From positions 1 to 64,000 of the forward strand of contig NZ_AQQY01000008.1 in NCBI RefSeq assembly GCF_000671395.1: DNA of 64,000 nucleotides, in the 5' to 3' direction. Below the pieces are notes generated by a model. The model was not told the origin of the DNA, did not search any database, and saw nothing but the letters and a program-made list of their open reading frames with translations. The translations under genes and the position numbers were made by a program. The stretch comes from Actibacterium atlanticum. GTDB taxonomy: Bacteria > Pseudomonadota > Alphaproteobacteria > Rhodobacterales > Rhodobacteraceae. Shown here piece after piece: positions 32,949 through 42,964 of this stretch (position 1 is its first letter; each line of letters starts with the position of its first letter).

Positions 32949-35135
32949 ATGATCCGCAAGATCGCTTTAACCTCTGTGCTGGCCCTGACTGCCGGGACCG
33001 CCAGCGCCGAGATGAACTTTAACCGCATCGCCTCTTTCGCCACGCCGCTGAACATGGCCGAAGGCGAAGACACATCGCGCGAAAGCTCGGCTGAAATCAT
33101 CGCCGCCACCGCTGATGGCATGATGCTGGCCTACACCGATAGCCCGCTCGAGGCGCTGGGCCTGATCGACATCACCGATCCCGCCAACCCCAGGCCCGCT
33201 GGCAACATCATGCTGGATGGCGAGCCCACCAGCGTGGCGATCATCGGCACCACCGCCTACGTCGGCGTGAACACCTCGGAAAGCTATGTGGCCCCGTCGG
33301 GCTTCCTCAAGTCGTTCGACCTGACCACCAAAGCCGAAACCGGCTCCTGCGCGCTGTCCGGTCAGCCTGACAGCATCGCCGCCGCCAAGGATGGTTCGTT
33401 CGTCGTTGTCGCCATCGAAAACGAGCGCGACGAAGACCTGAACGACGGCATAATCCCGCAGCTGCCCGCCGGCACGCTGGACATGATCGCGCTGAACGAC
33501 GGCGCGCTGGATTGCGCCGCGATGAAAATCGCCGATGTCACCGGTCTGGCCGACATCGCCCCCACCGACCCCGAGCCAGAATTCGTTGACGTCAACGCCC
33601 TGGGCGAAACTGTCATCACCCTTCAAGAAAACAACCACATGGTTGTAGTGGCCGCTGACGGTTCCATCGTGAACCACTTCTCGGCGGGTGCTGTTGATCT
33701 TGAAGGCATCGACGCCACCGATGAGCGCGGCGCGCTGATCTTCACCGAAACCCAAGAAGGCCGCCTGCGCGAGCCTGACGCGGTGAAATGGATTGACGAC
33801 AACCACTTCGCCACCGCCAACGAAGGTGACTATCAGGGTGGCTCGCGCGGCTGGACCATCTTCAACAAAGACGGCACCGTGGTGTACGAATCCGGCACCT
33901 CGTTCGAAAAAGCCGTGATTGAAATCGGCCACTACCCCGACAAACGCTCCGACTCCAAAGGGGTGGAGCCTGAATCGATCGAAGCCGCCACTTTCGGCGA
34001 CACCCAGATGATCTTTGTGGGTGCCGAACGTGCCTCGGTCGTCGGTGTTTACGACGCCACTGATCTGGCCAACCCGGTGCTGAAACAACTGCTGCCCTCG
34101 GGTGTTGGCCCAGAAGGTTACGTCGCGATCCCGTCGCGCAACCTGCTGATTTCGGCCAATGAAAAAGACCTCATTGAGGACGGCGGCGTGCGCAGCCACG
34201 TCATGATCTTCGAATACCAAGACGCCCCGGCGGCCTATCCGCAGCTAACCTCGGCTGGCGCCGATGAGCTGATCGGTTGGGGTGCGATTTCCGGCATGGT
34301 TGCTGACGAAGACGGCATGATCTATGCGGTCAACGACAGCTTCTATGGCTTCCAGCCCTCGATCTTCAAGATCGACCCCTCGACCACCCCGGCCCGCATC
34401 GTTGATGTGATCCGCGTGCACCGTGCCAACGGCGCCCCGGCCCAGAAACTGGACCTCGAAGGCATCACGCTGGACGGCAAAGGCGGCTTCTGGCTGGCGT
34501 CCGAGGGCCGCACCGACCGCGCCATCCCGCACGCGCTGTACCACGTGAACAGCAAGGGCCTGATCAAAAGCCACAAGCAGGAATTCGGCCTGCCTGCGGA
34601 ACTGATGGCTGTTGAAAAACGCTTTGGGTTTGAGGGCATCACCAAGGTGGGCGACACCCTGTGGATGGCCACTCAGCGTGAATGGAAAGACGATCCGGCG
34701 AACCACGTGAAACTGGTTGCCTATAACACCGACACCAAGGAATGGGGCGCCGTGCTGTACCCCAAAGCCGAGCCTGCCAGGGGCTGGGTTGGCCTGTCGG
34801 AAATCGTTGCCCACGGCGATTGGGTTTACGTCATAGAGCGTGACAACCAGATCGGTGCCGATGCTGTAACCAAAAAGGTCTACCGTATCCCCGCCGCCGA
34901 AATGGTGCCCGCAGCACTGGGTGGCGATCTGCCGGTGGTTTCCAAAGAACTGGTCCGTGACCTGATCCCCGATCTGCTGTCGCTGAACGGCTATGTGCAG
35001 GACAAGGTCGAAGGTCTGGCCATCATGCCCGATGGCGAGATGTTCATCTCAACCGACAACGATGGTGTCGATGATCACTCGGGCGAGACCCTGTTCTTCT
35101 CGATCGGTGTCAACGGTCAGGCTGATCCGTCCTGA
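32949..35135 (+). CDS. Secreted protein with esterase-like domain of the phytase family
   Basis: This 728-aa protein has a signal peptide ending in TAGTASA and is probably periplasmic or secreted. Its first part (residues 40-420) looks like a beta-propeller with LGLIDITDPANPRPAG-type blades and acidic loops. The second (440-720) fits the phytase-like esterase domain, with KLDLEGITLDGKGGFWLASE, GFEGITKVGDTLWMAT and GLAIMPDGEMFISTDNDG. The substrate is unknown, though phosphoesters are plausible. It has its own putative operator and a strong terminator, so it is a single-gene unit. Confidence 0.85.
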   Translation: MIRKIALTSVLALTAGTASAEMNFNRIASFATPLNMAEGEDTSRESSAEIIAATADGMMLAYTDSPLEALGLIDITDPANPRPAGNIMLDGEPTSVAIIGTTAYVGVNTSESYVAPSGFLKSFDLTTKAETGSCALSGQPDSIAAAKDGSFVVVAIENERDEDLNDGIIPQLPAGTLDMIALNDGALDCAAMKIADVTGLADIAPTDPEPEFVDVNALGETVITLQENNHMVVVAADGSIVNHFSAGAVDLEGIDATDERGALIFTETQEGRLREPDAVKWIDDNHFATANEGDYQGGSRGWTIFNKDGTVVYESGTSFEKAVIEIGHYPDKRSDSKGVEPESIEAATFGDTQMIFVGAERASVVGVYDATDLANPVLKQLLPSGVGPEGYVAIPSRNLLISANEKDLIEDGGVRSHVMIFEYQDAPAAYPQLTSAGADELIGWGAISGMVADEDGMIYAVNDSFYGFQPSIFKIDPSTTPARIVDVIRVHRANGAPAQKLDLEGITLDGKGGFWLASEGRTDRAIPHALYHVNSKGLIKSHKQEFGLPAELMAVEKRFGFEGITKVGDTLWMATQREWKDDPANHVKLVAYNTDTKEWGAVLYPKAEPARGWVGLSEIVAHGDWVYVIERDNQIGADAVTKKVYRIPAAEMVPAALGGDLPVVSKELVRDLIPDLLSLNGYVQDKVEGLAIMPDGEMFISTDNDGVDDHSGETLFFSIGVNGQADPS

Positions 35136-35162
35136 TCGGAGCGCGATTTCAAAAAACTGCTG

Positions 35163-35191
35163 AAAGGGAGGGGGCCACCCCTCCCTTTTTT
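35163..35191 (+). terminator. Rho-independent terminator of the phytase-like gene
   Basis: AAAGGGAGGGG (35163-35173) and CCCCTCCCTTT (35178-35188) pair perfectly around a 4-base loop. The T-run continues to 35191. It is 28 bases past the stop. Confidence 0.92.
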
Positions 35192-35217
35192 GTTGCGCGG
35201 CCCCGGAAATGGTTAAT

Positions 35218-35251
35218 TTTACCGCGCACTGGCAAAGTTGCCGCGCGTAAA
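35218..35251. promoter_or_regulatory. Candidate LacI-type operator half-sites before the regulator gene
   Basis: TTTACCGCGC (35218-35227) and GCGCGTAAA (35243-35251) are imperfect inverted copies of the TTTACGCG core found again at 36388. They suggest autoregulation of the LacI-family gene at 35325. Support is by pattern only. Confidence 0.45.
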
Positions 35252-35324
35252 GTAATGTTTCTTAAGGAAATGCAATTTGCGCGTCGGGCCTTCGGGCCCT
35301 TGGTGCGCCGGAAAGACACCAGTC

Positions 35325-36356
35325 ATGGACGAGCCAAAGATCAAGAACATGGAAGAGTTCGCCGCCGTCAGCGGAATCTCCCGGCCAACCATTTCCAAGT
35401 ATTTCAACGATCCTGACAGTGTCCGCAAATCGACCCGCCGTAAGATCGAAGCGGCGTTGGACCGGTTCGATTATCGCCCCAACATGTACGCGATGAACCA
35501 GAACCGGCGGCTGACCAAGAACATCGGTGTGGTCGTGCCCTATCTTGCTGACCCGTTCTTTGCTGAAATCGCCCGGATCATCGAAAACCATGTGCTTAGC
35601 GCCGGGTATCGTCCGGTCTTGCTGGGCTCGCATGGCGACCCGGATCTAGAAATCGACAACCTTGAAAACCTGCGCCTGATCAAACCCGCCGGGGTTTTGC
35701 TGGCGCCCCTGGGCCGGGTGTCCGACGCCGAGCGCCTTGCGGCTTTTTGCGCGGATGTGCCCACCGTGTTGTTTGACGCCAACATCGAAGATCTGGGCGC
35801 GGCCTTTGTCGGCTCTGACAATGATCAAAGCATCGGATTGATCGTCGAATACCTGTGCCGCACCGGCGCCCCGCCCGCCTTTTTTGAAATCCGCAACCCG
35901 GTTAACCCCAATGCCAACAAACGCCGCGCGGCCTATATCAAGTCGATCGAGGCGCTGGGCCACAAGCCCCACTTGTTGCAGGCTGACGGCGAGGGCTGGG
36001 AGTTTGAACAGATCGGCTTTTCCGAAGGCACCCGTATCATTCAGGAACATGACCTGCCTACCGATACCATCCTGTGCAGCAATGACCGTTTGGCGATCGG
36101 GCTGTTGTCCGCCGCCTATCAGGCCGGCCTGCGCGTGGGTCTGGGGGATGGCTGTGCGCTGCGCGTCGCGGGGCATGATGACCATCCGTTCTCGCGCTAC
36201 ACCTGCCCGACGCTGACCACCGTTTCGCAGGATTACGCCGCCATCGCCCAGAAAAGCGCCGAGACATTGTTCGCCCTGATCGACAGTTCCAAACACTTCG
36301 ATTCGCGGGAAGAGACACTTTTCAACGGGCGTTTGGTGATGCGAGGGTCTGCTTAG
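35325..36356 (+). CDS. LacI-family transcriptional regulator of the polyol operon
   Basis: This 343-aa protein has an N-terminal LacI helix-turn-helix (NMEEFAAVSGISRPTISKYF, then DPDSVRKSTRRKIEAALDRF). The hinge DYRPNMYA and a periplasmic-binding-like effector domain (NIGVVVPYLADPFFAEIARI) follow. The ATG at 35325 begins MDEPKIKN, 12 residues before the recognition helix; a frame upstream to 35277 adds 16 residues without family support. It precedes the smo operon on the same strand and is the probable local repressor, with a polyol as effector. Confidence 0.92.
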   Translation: MDEPKIKNMEEFAAVSGISRPTISKYFNDPDSVRKSTRRKIEAALDRFDYRPNMYAMNQNRRLTKNIGVVVPYLADPFFAEIARIIENHVLSAGYRPVLLGSHGDPDLEIDNLENLRLIKPAGVLLAPLGRVSDAERLAAFCADVPTVLFDANIEDLGAAFVGSDNDQSIGLIVEYLCRTGAPPAFFEIRNPVNPNANKRRAAYIKSIEALGHKPHLLQADGEGWEFEQIGFSEGTRIIQEHDLPTDTILCSNDRLAIGLLSAAYQAGLRVGLGDGCALRVAGHDDHPFSRYTCPTLTTVSQDYAAIAQKSAETLFALIDSSKHFDSREETLFNGRLVMRGSA

Positions 36357-36387
36357 GGTTTGTTATATAACGACAAATATCCAAAAG

Positions 36388-36401
36388 TTTACGCGTGTAA
36401 A
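36388..36401 (+). promoter_or_regulatory. LacI-type operator upstream of smoE
   Basis: TTTACGCGTGTAAA is a 14-base palindrome with one mismatch (T3 and A12 ends pair; G6 and T9 do not). This is the size and centre expected for a LacI-family site. It is 68 bases before the smoE start and resembles the half-sites at 35218-35251. Confidence 0.6.
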
Positions 36402-36408
36402 AAATAAA

Positions 36409-36438
36409 TTGACCGGGCGGTCATTTAGGCGCTAACAT
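36409..36438 (+). promoter_or_regulatory. Probable smo promoter with a second palindrome
   Basis: TTGACC (36409-36414) and TAACAT (36433-36438) are 18 bases apart, a plausible -35/-10 pair. TGACC (36410-36414) and GGTCA (36419-36423) form a perfect palindrome over the -35 box. A TetR-like protein could bind it, and it would block RNA polymerase. Confidence 0.45.
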
Positions 36439-36468
36439 CTTCCCAACATCTAAAACGGGAGGAATAGG

Positions 36469-37770
36469 ATGTTTCTTAGAAACGCACTTCGTGCGGCAAC
36501 GGCCCTGACTCTGGTCGCCGCAGGCAGCGCCGCTGCCGACACCATCACCATCGCAACAGTGAACAACGGCGACATGATCCGCATGCAGGGTCTGACCGAC
36601 GACTTCACAACCAAAACCGGCCACGAGGTCGAATGGGTCACGCTGGAAGAAAACGTTCTGCGTCAGCGCGTCACCACCGACATCTCGACCAAGGGCGGTG
36701 CTTTCGACATCATGACCATCGGCATGTATGAAACCCCGATCTGGGGTGCCAACGGCTGGCTGGTCGCACTGGACAACCTGTCCGAGGGTTATGACGTCGA
36801 TGACATCCTGCCCGCCATGGCTGGCGGTCTGAGCCACGAAGGCACGCTCTATGCGGCGCCCTTCTATGGCGAAAGCTCGATGATCATGTATCGCACCGAT
36901 CTGATGGAAAAAGCCGGGCTGGAAATGCCCGACGCCCCGACCTGGGACTTCATCCGTCAGGCTGCCGCCGCCATGACCGACCGTGACGCTGAAATCAACG
37001 GCGTCTGCCTGCGCGGCAAGGCCGGTTGGGGTGAAGGCGGCGCTTTCATCACCGCCATGTCCAACTCGTTCGGCGCGCGCTGGTTCGATATGGACTGGAA
37101 ACCCCAGTTCGACACCGCGGCATGGGCCAACACCCTGAACTTCTATAAGGGGATGATGGATGAAAGCGGCCCGGCTGGCTACGCGACCAACGGGTTCAAC
37201 GAAAACCTGTCGCTGTTCCAGCAAGGCAAATGCGGCATGTGGATCGACGCCACTGTGGCGGCCTCTTTCGTGACCAACCCCAACGATTCAACCGTGGCTG
37301 ACAAAGTTGGCTTCGCACTGGCCCCCGATACCGGTCTGGGCAAACGGTCGAACTGGCTCTGGGCTTGGGCTCTGGCGATCCCCGCCGGCACCCAGAAACA
37401 GGACGCCGCGCTGCAGTTCATCGAATGGGCCACCTCGAAAGACTATATCGAGCTGGTCGCCGCGAACGAAGGCTGGGCCAATGTTCCGCCGGGTGCACGC
37501 ACCTCGCTGTACGAAAACCCGAACTATCAGGCCGTGCCCTTCGCGCAGATGACGCTGGACTCGATCCTGTCGGCTGACCCGAACAACTCGACTGTCGAAC
37601 CGTCGCCCTATGTTGGTGTTCAGTTCGCCGCGATCCCTGAATTCGCTGGCATCGCCACCGAAGTCAGCCAAGAGTTCTCGGCCGCCTATGCAGGCCAGCA
37701 GACCGTCGAAGAAGCGCTTGAAAAAGCGCAGGCTCTGACCATCGACGCCATGGAAGCCGCGGGTTACTAA
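36469..37770 (+). CDS. smoE: Polyol ABC transporter substrate-binding protein
   Basis: This 433-aa periplasmic protein has a signal peptide ending GSAAA and a family-1 solute-binding fold. It most resembles the sorbitol/mannitol binder SmoE of Rhodobacter sphaeroides. Visible segments are FDIMTIGMYETPIWGANGWL, GTLYAAPFYGESSMIMYRTD and WAWALAIPAGTQKQDAA. It delivers polyol to SmoFG. GGAGGA lies 7 bases before the ATG. A strong hairpin in the gap after it may keep its message more abundant than the downstream genes. Confidence 0.92.
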   Translation: MFLRNALRAATALTLVAAGSAAADTITIATVNNGDMIRMQGLTDDFTTKTGHEVEWVTLEENVLRQRVTTDISTKGGAFDIMTIGMYETPIWGANGWLVALDNLSEGYDVDDILPAMAGGLSHEGTLYAAPFYGESSMIMYRTDLMEKAGLEMPDAPTWDFIRQAAAAMTDRDAEINGVCLRGKAGWGEGGAFITAMSNSFGARWFDMDWKPQFDTAAWANTLNFYKGMMDESGPAGYATNGFNENLSLFQQGKCGMWIDATVAASFVTNPNDSTVADKVGFALAPDTGLGKRSNWLWAWALAIPAGTQKQDAALQFIEWATSKDYIELVAANEGWANVPPGARTSLYENPNYQAVPFAQMTLDSILSADPNNSTVEPSPYVGVQFAAIPEFAGIATEVSQEFSAAYAGQQTVEEALEKAQALTIDAMEAAGY

Positions 37771-37785
37771 CCGCCCCCTCCCACT

Positions 37786-37814
37786 CCAGAGGGCGACCTC
37801 ATATCGCCCTCTGG
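37786..37814 (+). other. Intergenic hairpin between smoE and smoF
   Basis: CCAGAGGGCGA (37786-37796) and TCGCCCTCTGG (37804-37814) are perfect 11-base complements with a 7-base loop. It is followed by CCCCAATCC, with no T-run, so it is not a classic terminator. It probably protects the 3' end of the binding-protein message, as seen in many ABC operons. Confidence 0.65.
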
Positions 37815-37885
37815 CCCCAATCCCCCCTCACAGCGCATAGTTGTTCAAGAAGGTACGCCTGCCGTCAACGGAGGAGACTTACCCA

Positions 37886-38752
37886 ATGGCTACTCAACAC
37901 TCCAGATCTGCGGCCCGCCTGATGATGGCCCCCGCCGTGATCCTGCTTCTGGGATGGATGCTTGTCCCACTTACGATGACGCTGTTTTTCTCATTCAAGA
38001 AATACCTGCCTCTGCGGGGCGGCGACCTGGGCTGGGTCGGGTTCGATAACTACGTCCGCTTCGTCACCTCCAGCGCCTTCTGGCCGTCGGTCGTGACCAC
38101 CCTGATCATTGTGGGCGGCGTTCTGGCGATCACCGTGGTTCTGGGCGTCTTGCTGGCGATCCTGTTGAACCAGCCGATGTGGGGTCAAGGCATGGTCCGC
38201 ATTCTGGTCATCGCCCCCTTCTTCGTCATGCCCACCGTTTCGGCACTGGTCTGGAAGAATATGTTCATGGACCCCAACTATGGCCTTCTGGCCCACCTGT
38301 GGAAGTTCTTTGGCGCCACCCCGGTGGAATGGCTTAGTCAGGCGTCGCTGCCCTCGATCGTGATGATCGTCAGCTGGCAATGGCTGCCCTTTGCAACGCT
38401 GATCCTGCTGACGGCGATCCAGTCTCTGGACAGTGAACAGCTGGAGGCGGCTGAAATGGATGGCGCCCCCGCCCTGAAACGTTTTGGCTATATCACCCTG
38501 CCGCACCTCAGCCGTGCGATCACCGTGGTGATCCTGATCCAAACCATCTTTCTGCTCTCGATCTTCGCCGAGATTTTCGTAACCACCGGCGGCGCCTTCG
38601 GGACCAAGACCCTCAGCTATCTGATCTTTCAGCGCGTGCTGGAAAGCCAGAACGTCGGGCTCGGCTCTGCCGGGGGTGTCTATGCAATCATTCTGGCCAA
38701 TATCGTTGCCATCTTCCTGATGCGCATCGTCGGCAAGAACCTGGACGCGTGA
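37886..38752 (+). CDS. smoF: Polyol ABC transporter permease
   Basis: This 288-aa inner-membrane permease is of the MalF type, with about six helices. The cytoplasmic EAA loop (EAAEMDGAPALKRFGYITLP) docks the ATPase. The ATG at 37886 has GGAGGA in front; an upstream frame from 37841 lies in untranslated sequence. It pairs with SmoG. The operon order E-F-G-K matches the known smo operon of R. sphaeroides. Confidence 0.92.
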   Translation: MATQHSRSAARLMMAPAVILLLGWMLVPLTMTLFFSFKKYLPLRGGDLGWVGFDNYVRFVTSSAFWPSVVTTLIIVGGVLAITVVLGVLLAILLNQPMWGQGMVRILVIAPFFVMPTVSALVWKNMFMDPNYGLLAHLWKFFGATPVEWLSQASLPSIVMIVSWQWLPFATLILLTAIQSLDSEQLEAAEMDGAPALKRFGYITLPHLSRAITVVILIQTIFLLSIFAEIFVTTGGAFGTKTLSYLIFQRVLESQNVGLGSAGGVYAIILANIVAIFLMRIVGKNLDA

Positions 38753-38764
38753 GGAGAGACAATC

Positions 38765-39595
38765 ATGGCACGTGCCGTTACCCAACAACGCAAGATCATC
38801 AACACGACAGCCGCCTGGGCCGTGGGTCTGCTGATCTTCTTTCCGATCCTCTGGACGATCCTGACCAGCTTCAAAACCGAAGCGCAGGCCATCGCCGACC
38901 CGCCAGTGTTCCTGGCCTTTGACTGGACGCTGGAAAACTATGGCGTCGTGATGGAACGCTCCAACTATGGCCGCTTCCTGTGGAACTCGATCATCATTGC
39001 GGGCGGGTCTACCATCCTTGGCATCATCATCGCGGTGCCCGCCGCATGGTCGATGGCCTTTGTGCCCAGCAAACGGACCAAAGACATATTGCTGTGGATG
39101 CTGTCCACCAAGATGCTGCCGGCGGTTGGGGTTCTGTACCCGATCTACCTGCTGTTCATCAAACTGGGTCTGCTGGACACCAAGATCGGCCTGATGATCG
39201 TCCTGATGCTGATCAACCTGCCGATCATTGTGTGGATGCTCTACACCTACTTCAAGGAAATCCCCGGCGAAATTCTGGAAGCCGCGCGGATGGACGGCGC
39301 CACCCTGCGCGAAGAGGTGATCCACATCCTGACGCCCATGGCGATCCCGGGCATCGCATCGACCCTGCTGCTGAACGTGATCCTGGCCTGGAACGAGGCT
39401 TTCTGGACCCTCAACCTGACTGCGGCCAAAGCGGCCCCGCTCACGGCCTTTATCGCCAGCTACTCCAGCCCCGAAGGGCTGTTCTACGCGAAACTTTCGG
39501 CGGCCTCGACCATGGCCATCGCACCGATACTCATCCTTGGCTGGTTCAGCCAGAAGCAACTCGTCAGCGGCCTGACCTTCGGCGCTGTGAAATAA
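38765..39595 (+). CDS. smoG: Polyol ABC transporter permease
   Basis: This 276-aa MalG-type inner-membrane permease has about six helices. Its EAA loop is [20 protein letters not shown]. It partners SmoF to form the channel for sorbitol, mannitol or a similar polyol. GAGGAGAG precedes its ATG. It starts 12 bases after smoF. Confidence 0.93.
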   Translation: MARAVTQQRKIINTTAAWAVGLLIFFPILWTILTSFKTEAQAIADPPVFLAFDWTLENYGVVMERSNYGRFLWNSIIIAGGSTILGIIIAVPAAWSMAFVPSKRTKDILLWMLSTKMLPAVGVLYPIYLLFIKLGLLDTKIGLMIVLMLINLPIIVWMLYTYFKEIPGEILEAARMDGATLREEVIHILTPMAIPGIASTLLLNVILAWNEAFWTLNLTAAKAAPLTAFIASYSSPEGLFYAKLSAASTMAIAPILILGWFSQKQLVSGLTFGAVK

Positions 39596-39606
39596 GGAGT
39601 GAACCC

Positions 39607-40607
<1,001 letters not shown>

Positions 40608-40611
<4 letters not shown>

Positions 40612-41381
40612 CCCGACTGATCGGCAAAACAGCGTTGGTTACAGGTGCCGCGCGCGGCATCGGGCGCGCCTTAGCGCAGGCCTATCTGCAAGAAGGCGCC
40701 CGCGTTGCCATCGCCGATATCAACATGGCACAGGCCCAACAAACTGCGGCAGAACTGGGCGAGGGTGCTCTTGCGGTGGCGCTGGATGTCACCAATCAGG
40801 ACAGCATCGACGCAGCGGTTGAAGCCACCGTGCAGGCCTTTGGCCATATCGACATTCTGATCAACAACGCGGCGCTTTTCACCGCCGCACCAATCGCCGA
40901 GATCACGCGCGAAGACTATGCCAAGGTCTTTGAGGTAAACGTGTCTGGAACACTGTTCATGATGCAGGCCGTCGCCCGTCACATGATCGCGCGCGGGCAG
41001 GGTGGCAAGATCATCAACCTTGCCAGTCAGGCCGGGCGGCGGGGTGAACCGCTGGTCGCGGTCTACTGTGCCACCAAGGCGGCGGTGATCAGCCTGACCC
41101 AATCCGCCGGGCTGAACCTGATCGCGCATGGGATAAACGTGAATGCCATCTCGCCGGGTGTGGTCGACGGCGATCACTGGGTTGGGGTCGATGCCTTCTT
41201 TGCCAAATATGAAAACAAGGCCCCGGGCCAGAAGAAACAAGAAGTCGGCCAAGCCGTCCCCTATGGCCGCATGGGGGTGGCCGAAGACCTGACAGGCATG
41301 GCCGTGTTTCTGGCAACCGACGAGGCCAAATATATCGTCGCCCAAACGTACAACGTGGATGGTGGACAGTGGATGAGCTGA
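40608..41381 (+). CDS. smoS: Sorbitol dehydrogenase, short-chain dehydrogenase family
   Basis: This 257-aa SDR enzyme matches SmoS, which oxidises sorbitol to fructose (and galactitol to tagatose) with NAD+. The dinucleotide motif is [12 protein letters not shown] and the catalytic Y and K in YCATK follow, with the serine in NLASQAG. It starts inside the smoK stop (ATGA) and its own stop overlaps mtlK. The dehydrogenase function is firm; the exact substrate is taken from the operon. Confidence 0.9.
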
Positions 41382-42877
41382 TGCAGAAAAACGCCCCGCA
41401 ACCCCTTGGTCTTTCCCTTGCGACGCTGTCTGAATTGCCAGCGGATATCGCGCGCCCGTCTTATCATCGCAGCGCGCTGACACCGGGAATTGTGCATATC
41501 GGTCTGGGAAATTTCCACCGCGCCCATCAGGCGTGGTACCTGCACCGTCTGATGCAGGCAGGGCAGGCGTTTGACTGGGCCATTCTGGGGGCCGGGGTGC
41601 GCCCCTATGACAGCGCGATGCGCGACAAATTGCTGGCGCAGGACTGCCTGACCACCTTGATCGAACTGTCCCCCAACAGCGCCGCGGCCGAGGTCACCGG
41701 CGCAATGATCGACTATCTGCCCATTCAGCAGGGCAACGCTGCCCTGATTTCAGCGATGGCACAGCCCGGCATTCGGATCGTGTCTCTGACGGTGACCGAA
41801 GGGGGCTATTTCATCGACCCGGCGGGCGGGCTGGATCTGACCCATCCCGATATCCAACATGACATCGCCAACCCGACAACGCCGGACACGGTCTTTGGCG
41901 CAATCACTGCGGCGCTGGCCCTGCGCCGCGCTGCCGGGCACGGGCCGTTCACCACCCAAAGCTGTGACAACCTGCAAGGCAATGGCCAGATCACCCGACA
42001 GGCCGTCGTCACGCTTGCCCGCCACCAAGACCCGGCGCTGGCCGATTGGATAGAGGCCCAGTGCAGCTTCCCCAACTCCATGGTTGACTGCATCGTCCCG
42101 GCCACCGGCACTGCCGAGATCGCGCTGGCCCGCTCTTTGGGCGTCAACGATGCCGCGCCCGTCACTCATGAAAACTATCGCCAGTGGGTGATCGAAGATG
42201 ACTTTTGCGCCGGTCGTCCCGACTGGGATCAGGCCGGAGCCATCTTCACCGACTCTGTGCATGACTATGAGACGATGAAAATCCGCATTCTGAACGCCGG
42301 ACATCAGGTTTTGGCCAATGCGGGTGAACTATGTTCAGTCAGCACCATCGCCGACTGCATGGCACATCCTGAAATTGCCGCGCTGTTCAACCGTGTCCAG
42401 CACGAAGAAATCGCGCCCTATGTGCCGGGCGTTCCGGGCATGACCGCCGATGCCTATGTCGATCTGATCGCCAATCGGTTCTCGAACCCGGCCATTCTGG
42501 ATACCACCCGGCGCGTCGCCTTTGACGGGGCCTCGCGTCATACCGGTTTCGTGCTGCCGATCCTGCGCGACGCGCTGGCAGCGGGCGGTCCGGTTGAGGG
42601 CCTAAGTCTGGTCGAGGCCCTGTGGGCCCGCATGTGCGCGGGCACCCGCGAGGATGGCAGCGCGATTGATCCAAACGATCCGCAGTGGGATCAATTGAAC
42701 GCCGCCGCGCTGGCGGCCCGCGACCGTCCGATGGCATGGCTCGAACAAACCCACCTCTATGGTGATCTCCTGCAGGAACCCCGCTTTGCCCGGTCCTTCA
42801 TACGCTGGCTGACCCTGATCTGGGACAAGGGCACCATCGCAGCATTGCGCGATTATGCGGCGGATAGGGCGGTTTAA
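41381..42877 (+). CDS. mtlK: Mannitol 2-dehydrogenase-family polyol dehydrogenase
   Basis: This 498-aa enzyme belongs to the long-chain mannitol dehydrogenase family, which oxidises mannitol to fructose. The N-terminal motif GLGNFHRAHQAWYL binds NAD. The substrate region has VTEGGYFID, and the catalytic lysine is probably in TMKIRILNAGHQ. It is the last smo gene, starting TGATG over the smoS stop; a GTG at 41369 would add four residues. Fructuronate reductase is a close relative, but the operon argues for mannitol. Confidence 0.9.
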   Translation: MQKNAPQPLGLSLATLSELPADIARPSYHRSALTPGIVHIGLGNFHRAHQAWYLHRLMQAGQAFDWAILGAGVRPYDSAMRDKLLAQDCLTTLIELSPNSAAAEVTGAMIDYLPIQQGNAALISAMAQPGIRIVSLTVTEGGYFIDPAGGLDLTHPDIQHDIANPTTPDTVFGAITAALALRRAAGHGPFTTQSCDNLQGNGQITRQAVVTLARHQDPALADWIEAQCSFPNSMVDCIVPATGTAEIALARSLGVNDAAPVTHENYRQWVIEDDFCAGRPDWDQAGAIFTDSVHDYETMKIRILNAGHQVLANAGELCSVSTIADCMAHPEIAALFNRVQHEEIAPYVPGVPGMTADAYVDLIANRFSNPAILDTTRRVAFDGASRHTGFVLPILRDALAAGGPVEGLSLVEALWARMCAGTREDGSAIDPNDPQWDQLNAAALAARDRPMAWLEQTHLYGDLLQEPRFARSFIRWLTLIWDKGTIAALRDYAADRAV

Positions 42878-42920
42878 ACCTTTAAACCTTGGCCTTGGCG
42901 CGCTTTAAACACTTTAAAAC
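42873..42920. repeat. Four TTTAAAC-type motifs between mtlK and the ECF sigma gene
   Basis: TTTAAAC occurs at 42873-42879, 42881-42887 and 42904-42910, and TTTAAAAC at 42913-42920. The last three lie in the gap between the two operons. The motif recurs at 45458-45496 after the VWA gene. AT-only hexamers are rare in this GC-rich window. Confidence 0.55.
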
Positions 42921-42964
42921 ATTCTTCCAAGGATGAACGGTTGGTAAACGTCCAACCAAGTGTG

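Noticed and set aside
32967-34220. Open frame opposite the phytase-like gene
   Set aside because: Antisense shadow; the plus strand has a signal peptide and domain motifs.
35136-35324. Insertion sequence or attachment site before the LacI gene
   Set aside because: The only inverted repeats are a normal terminator and operator-like half-sites; no transposase or target duplication was seen.
37991-39559. Long open frame on the minus strand opposite smoF-smoG
   Set aside because: The opposite strand encodes two clear permeases with EAA loops. The antisense product is low-complexity and rich in Gln, Asp and His.
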